From Opitutus sp. GAS368 (GTDB taxonomy: Bacteria; Verrucomicrobiota; Verrucomicrobiia; Opitutales; UBA953): DNA of 9,519 bases. The stretch covers positions 1 through 9,519 of the forward strand of contig CAMDQP010000034.1 in assembly GCA_945906115.1 (NCBI GenBank), given 5' to 3'. The stretch's first letter is position 1. Each line of letters opens with the position of its first letter. Made by a program: the position numbers and the translations under genes. The notes beneath the pieces are model-generated. The model did no database searches. It had not been told where the DNA came from and saw only the letters and a list, made by a program, of their open reading frames with translations. Positions 7,214 to 9,519 of this stretch are shown here, one piece after another.

Positions 7214-7768
7214 ATGCTGTCCCGCCTCCGCCCCTATCGGTCCTTTTGGCTGATCTGCGTGGTCGCGATTGTCGTGGACATCGCCACCAAGTTGCTCGTC
7301 GTGCGGCACATCCCGTTCGGCACCTACTTCTCTCAGGATCTGTCCCGTCCGCCGATCATGCTCTTTGAGCGGCTCTGGATTGTCCATGTCGGCAATAAGG
7401 GCGCCGCCTGGGGGCTGGGTGCCGAGCATGACGTCCGCCCGTTCCTGATTCTCCTCGCGCTCGCGGTGCTCGCGCTCGTCTGGCGCTGGCGTAAGCAGCT
7501 CCTGCGCGAACTGCAGGGCGGCCAGCTGGCCTTCGGCTTGTTCGTCGGCGGCACGCTGGGTAACGTCCGCGACCGACTATTCGGCGACCACGTCATCGAT
7601 TTCATCGACGTGCATCTGCCGTTTTACCGCTTTCCAGCCTTCAACGTCGCCGACTCCTGCATCTGCGTCGGCGTGGGGCTTTATATCATCATGTCGTACC
7701 GGCATGACCGTCTGCTCCGCGAAGCCATCGTTTCGCACGGCGGCGAGGATCCGCCCGCCGGCACATGA
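7214..7768 (+). CDS. lspA: Lipoprotein signal peptidase (signal peptidase II)
   Basis: Inner-membrane aspartic protease that removes the signal peptide from diacylglyceryl-modified prolipoproteins. The 184-residue length is normal to slightly long. Conserved blocks appear in order: VVDIATK at residues 20-26, GNKGAAWG at 60-67, GGTLGNVRDR at 112-121, VIDFIDVH at 127-134 and FNVADS at 143-148. The catalytic aspartates are Asp129 and Asp147 by comparison with the Pseudomonas enzyme (recalled). Four hydrophobic helices can be seen, as in the family. ATG 7214 is preceded by TGAGG with a short three-base spacer, the nearest thing to a ribosome binding site in this window. It is the third gene of the ileS cluster and ends 26 bases before the stop of the convergent RluA-like gene. 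Confidence 0.96.
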   Translation: MLSRLRPYRSFWLICVVAIVVDIATKLLVVRHIPFGTYFSQDLSRPPIMLFERLWIVHVGNKGAAWGLGAEHDVRPFLILLALAVLALVWRWRKQLLRELQGGQLAFGLFVGGTLGNVRDRLFGDHVIDFIDVHLPFYRFPAFNVADSCICVGVGLYIIMSYRHDRLLREAIVSHGGEDPPAGT

Positions 7769-7794
7769 GCCTGCGCTTCCCTTCGGAGGGCTGA

Positions 7795-8598
7795 TTAGAT
7801 TCCCTTCGACAGGCGCTTCACCACCGTCGCGAAGTCATCCGGCCGGGGCGCGATGACTTCGAAATCCTGGCCGGCGACCTTGCCGGCGACGCGCGCGATG
7901 CGCAGGAGCAGCCCGCGGTGCAGCGGCTTGTCTTCGCCTTTGTTGAGGCGGCCCTTCGGCGTCGTGTCGGTGAGCGTCACGCGGCCCGAGCGGCCGTACT
8001 TCAGTTCGCCGGCGATGCGGATGCCGCATTCGGTGGCGTGGATGCGGACTTGGTCGCGGCGAGGGAAGGGCGTGTGCGCGGTCCAGATACGCCAGCGGCC
8101 GCAGGCCCGGCCAGGTTCGAAGCGGGTCTGGGCGTGCTTGCCATTGCGTTGCGAGACGAAGGCACGTTCCTGCGAGTCGTCCATGCCCACGGGCAGGTCG
8201 CAGAGGCCGGCATCTTCGGGAGCGTCTTCCGTGCGCGCGATGAATTCGAAATCAAAACGGAAGGCGCCGGAGCCGAGGGCTTCGCGCCAGTCGGCCATCG
8301 TGGTCGCGCGGTCGGCGATGATCGCGATGCCGGCGGATTCTGGTTCGGGGCCGAAGACCGCGGCGGGTTCGGCGAGGCCGAGGCGGACCATCTCCGACTT
8401 ACCGGCTTCGAGTTGGGTGCGCAGCTGGCCGAGCAGGGTGGGCGCGCCTTTCTGCCAAGGGTGTTCCTCCAAGGCAACGCCGCTGGGCTTGTCGAGTGCG
8501 ACCCAGCCCGGGCCGTAGGCCAGCACGGCCATGCGGACAGCTTCCTCGCCGAGTAGGCCGGCGGCGAAACCGATGGAGGCTGGGGGCAGGTCGGACAT
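7795..8598 (-). CDS. RluA-like pseudouridine synthase relative with catalytic Asp replaced by Glu
   Basis: The 267-residue product (ATG at 8598) has the RluA-type fold signature. ALDKPSGVALEEHP near residues 34-47 matches the conserved KPxG segment, and RRDQVRIH at 180-187 followed by AGELKYG matches the RxHQIRxH...GDxxYG segment. Family enzymes isomerise uridine to pseudouridine in rRNA or tRNA using the Asp of HRLDxxTSG. Here the aligned segment reads FGPEPESAG at 82-90, so the catalytic position is Glu85 (GAA) and the His and Arg are also lost. The segment between the two motifs diverges strongly from standard RluA proteins. It may be an inactive RNA-binding paralogue or have altered chemistry. 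An in-frame TTG at 8610 lies in the terminator T-tract and is less likely as the start. The only gene upstream on this strand is rpsT, with a terminator between. Confidence 0.8.
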   Translation of the reverse strand: MSDLPPASIGFAAGLLGEEAVRMAVLAYGPGWVALDKPSGVALEEHPWQKGAPTLLGQLRTQLEAGKSEMVRLGLAEPAAVFGPEPESAGIAIIADRATTMADWREALGSGAFRFDFEFIARTEDAPEDAGLCDLPVGMDDSQERAFVSQRNGKHAQTRFEPGRACGRWRIWTAHTPFPRRDQVRIHATECGIRIAGELKYGRSGRVTLTDTTPKGRLNKGEDKPLHRGLLLRIARVAGKVAGQDFEVIAPRPDDFATVVKRLSKGI

Positions 8599-8608
8599 TT
8601 CCGGGGAC

Positions 8609-8638
8609 AAAAAAACCCCGGCGCCTAGGCGACGGGGT
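8609..8638 (-). terminator. Intrinsic terminator of rpsT
   Basis: On the minus strand ACCCCG and CGGGGT flank a GC-rich core (CGCC-TA-GGCG with one mismatch at its base), followed at once by seven T. This is a textbook rho-independent terminator 22 bases after the rpsT stop. Its T-tract ends 10 bases before the ATG of the RluA-like gene. Confidence 0.88.
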
Positions 8639-8659
8639 CGGTGAGGGGGCCAGCCGGCA

Positions 8660-8905
8660 TTACTTCTTGGCCGCAGCGAGCTTCTTCGCGAGGCGAGCCT
8701 TGATGCGGTTCGCCTTGTTGCGATGGATCACGCCGGTCTTCGCGGCCTTGTCGGCGGCGGAAGCGACCCGGGGGGCGGAAGCAACGACGTTGTCACCGGT
8801 CAGACCTTTGATGAGGCCCTTGAGACGGGTGCGGACGATCTTGTTATGCTCAGCGCGACGGTTGGTCTGGCGGATGCTCTTCTTGTTAGCTTTGATGTTG
8901 GCCAT
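8660..8905 (-). CDS. rpsT: 30S ribosomal protein S20
   Basis: Small basic protein that binds 16S rRNA in the 30S subunit. The 81-residue length is near the usual 82-90. The N-terminus MANIKANKKSIRQ and the C-terminal DKAAKTGVIHRNKANRIKAR followed by LAKKLAAAKK are typical of S20. The ATG at 8905 has no Shine-Dalgarno sequence; the upstream bases on this strand are CTACTAACTCAC. A TTGACT at 8940-8945 resembles a -35 box, but no good -10 box lies at normal spacing, so no promoter is called. tRNA-Tyr lies about 100 bases upstream on the same strand with a GC-rich hairpin between. A strong terminator follows the stop. Confidence 0.96.
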   Translation of the reverse strand: MANIKANKKSIRQTNRRAEHNKIVRTRLKGLIKGLTGDNVVASAPRVASAADKAAKTGVIHRNKANRIKARLAKKLAAAKK

Positions 8906-8972
8906 GTGAGTTAGTAGGGAAGCCGTGGGCGGCCCTCGGAGTCAACGCGGATTTGAGGGTTCTGGACACGGA

Positions 8973-8995
8973 GAGGCCCCTTTTTGAGGGGCCTC
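8973..8995 (-). terminator. Perfect 8-bp GC-rich hairpin between tRNA-Tyr and rpsT
   Basis: GAGGCCCC at 8973-8980 and GGGGCCTC at 8988-8995 form a perfect 8-bp stem with a 7-base loop. It begins 11 bases after the 3' end of tRNA-Tyr. No T-run follows on the minus strand (TCTCCGTGTCC), so it is not a standard intrinsic terminator. It may be a weak terminator, a tRNA 3'-end processing signal, or part of the rpsT leader. The structure is certain; the role is not. Confidence 0.5.
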
Positions 8996-9006
8996 ATGAG
9001 TCCTGC

Positions 9007-9093
9007 TGGTGGAAGGGGTGGGATTCGAACCCACGAACAGCGAAGCTGAACGGATTTACAGTCCGCGACCTTTAGCCACTTGGATACCCTTCC
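9007..9093 (-). tRNA. tRNA-Tyr (anticodon GTA), CCA encoded
   Basis: On the minus strand the acceptor stem GGAAGGG (9093-9087) pairs with CCCTTCC (9017-9011), followed by discriminator A at 9010 and an encoded CCA at 9009-9007. The anticodon loop is CTGTAAA (9061-9055), with GTA at 9059-9057. A long variable arm (CAGC-TTC-GCTG) makes this a class II tRNA, as expected for bacterial tRNA-Tyr. The T arm is GTGGG-TTCGAAT-CCCAC. All arms fold without mismatches that would suggest a pseudogene. It is the first gene in the minus-strand series leading to rpsT. Confidence 0.97.
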
Positions 9094-9121
9094 GGCCAAC
9101 AGGATGGGCAACTTGGCAGTG

Positions 9122-9182
9122 CCCTCGGCGCATGACAAGCGCTTTCGCTGGACTTAATGGCCCTTTATCCGGCCGCCGAGGG
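9122..9182. repeat. 9-bp inverted repeat between tRNA-Tyr and the DCC-family gene
   Basis: CCCTCGGCG at 9122-9130 and CGCCGAGGG at 9174-9182 are perfect reverse complements 43 bases apart. The spacer contains a small hairpin, AGCG-CTTT-CGCT (9139-9150 region). On the plus strand the right arm is followed by GGCTTTTT, like a terminator, but no plus-strand gene lies just upstream. It sits in the shared upstream region of two divergent genes, so it could be a regulatory site or a leader structure. Confidence 0.3.
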
Positions 9183-9229
9183 GGCTTTTTACCCCTTCAC
9201 ACCTGCGCGGCACCGCTTAGGCTCAACCT

Positions 9230-9519
9230 ATGCGGAAAACGCCTCTGGTCGTGCTCATCGACGGCTCCTGCGCCCTGTGCAATGGCGCCGCCGCTTGGCT
9301 GGCCCGCCGCAACGTCGACGGCGCCATGATCTTCGCTACGAACCAGGGCGAAGTCGCTCGCATCGCGGGCGAACCGCCGGGCGGCGACATGGGTACGATC
9401 GTCGTCTGGGATGGGTCGCGTCGGCTGGTGCGCTCGGCCGCCGTACTCGCCCTTTTGCGGACGCTTGGCGGCGGCTGGCGGCTGCTGGCTTGGTTGGCTT
9501 GCCTCTGCCCCGGCACATT
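9230..9519 (+). CDS. DCC-family thiol-disulfide oxidoreductase-like protein, N-terminal part (3' end outside window)
   Basis: The frame opens at ATG 9230 and stays open to the window edge, giving 96 residues. The N-terminus VVLIDGSCALCNGAAAWLARR matches the DCC family (formerly DUF393), whose name comes from the conserved DxxCxxC near the start; here the residues are Asp11, Cys14 and Cys17. Further family-like features are FATNQGE at about residues 35-41 (compare FASLQS), TIVVWDG at about 56-62, and SAAVLALLRTLGGGWRLLAWL at about 68-88. The family is predicted to be thioredoxin-like, but substrates are mostly unknown. There is no clear Shine-Dalgarno sequence; TAGG lies about eight bases before the start. 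It is divergent from tRNA-Tyr. The family usually runs to 110-140 residues, so little is missing. Confidence 0.87.
   Translation, partial: MRKTPLVVLIDGSCALCNGAAAWLARRNVDGAMIFATNQGEVARIAGEPPGGDMGTIVVWDGSRRLVRSAAVLALLRTLGGGWRLLAWLACLCPGT

Noticed and set aside
7779..7790. Small palindrome CCCT-TCGG-AGGG between lspA and the RluA-like gene
   Set aside because: Only four base pairs and no T-tract on either strand; too weak to call a terminator between the convergent genes.
7853..8556. Plus-strand frames opposite the RluA-like gene
   Set aside because: The minus strand carries RluA-family motifs in one frame; the plus frames show none.
8911..9138. Minus-strand frame of 75 codons covering tRNA-Tyr
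   Set aside because: It overlaps the whole tRNA gene and has no protein-like features outside it.
9133..9138. TTGTCA on the minus strand as a -35 box for tRNA-Tyr
   Set aside because: No -10-like hexamer lies at 16-18 bases spacing, so no promoter can be supported.
9009..9329. Plus-strand frame beginning MEGVGFEPTNSEAERIY
   Set aside because: This is a well-known false protein produced by reading a tRNA gene in antisense; it covers tRNA-Tyr and then the DCC gene out of frame.

Overview
The window is GC-rich chromosomal DNA carrying mostly housekeeping genes. The best taxonomic guess is the Verrucomicrobiota, probably an Opitutae-like lineage. This rests on the order ileS / zinc-less DksA-TraR-like gene / lspA, on the DksA-like protein being of a variant type I associate with the PVC group, and on the near absence of Shine-Dalgarno sequences. 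The assignment is recalled knowledge plus inference and was not tested by a search. I see no mobile element, integrase, CRISPR array or phage gene.

Layout, left to right. (1) 1-2854, plus strand: the 3' two thirds of trpS, then two genes I cannot name. The first is a two-helix membrane protein with a long Ala/Lys/Glu-rich coiled coil, a poly-Glu linker and a conserved-looking C-terminal domain. One base later comes a protein with a short hydrophobic N-terminus. (2) 2869-3132, minus strand: a small two-helix membrane protein, divergent from ileS. (3) 3294-7768, plus strand: a tight cluster of ileS, a DksA/TraR-like regulator with a long basic N-terminal tail, and lspA. (4) 7795-9093, minus strand, in transcription order: tRNA-Tyr, a GC-rich hairpin, rpsT, a strong intrinsic terminator, then an RluA-like pseudouridine synthase relative. 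(5) 9230 to the window edge, plus strand: the start of a DCC-family thiol-oxidoreductase-like protein.

How the genes relate: translation is the common theme (TrpRS, IleRS, tRNA-Tyr, ribosomal protein S20, an RNA-modification-like fold). Lipoprotein maturation (LspA) and a transcription-regulator-like protein share the ileS cluster. No gap without a gene exceeds 300 bases.

The most interesting points are losses of expected functional residues in otherwise intact proteins. IleRS keeps the exact spacing of its C-terminal zinc site but reads Cys/Ser/Ser/Cys. The DksA-like protein keeps one of four zinc cysteines. The RluA-like protein has Glu where the catalytic Asp should be. I found no convincing wholly new system; the best candidates for unknown biology are the paired genes at 688-2854.
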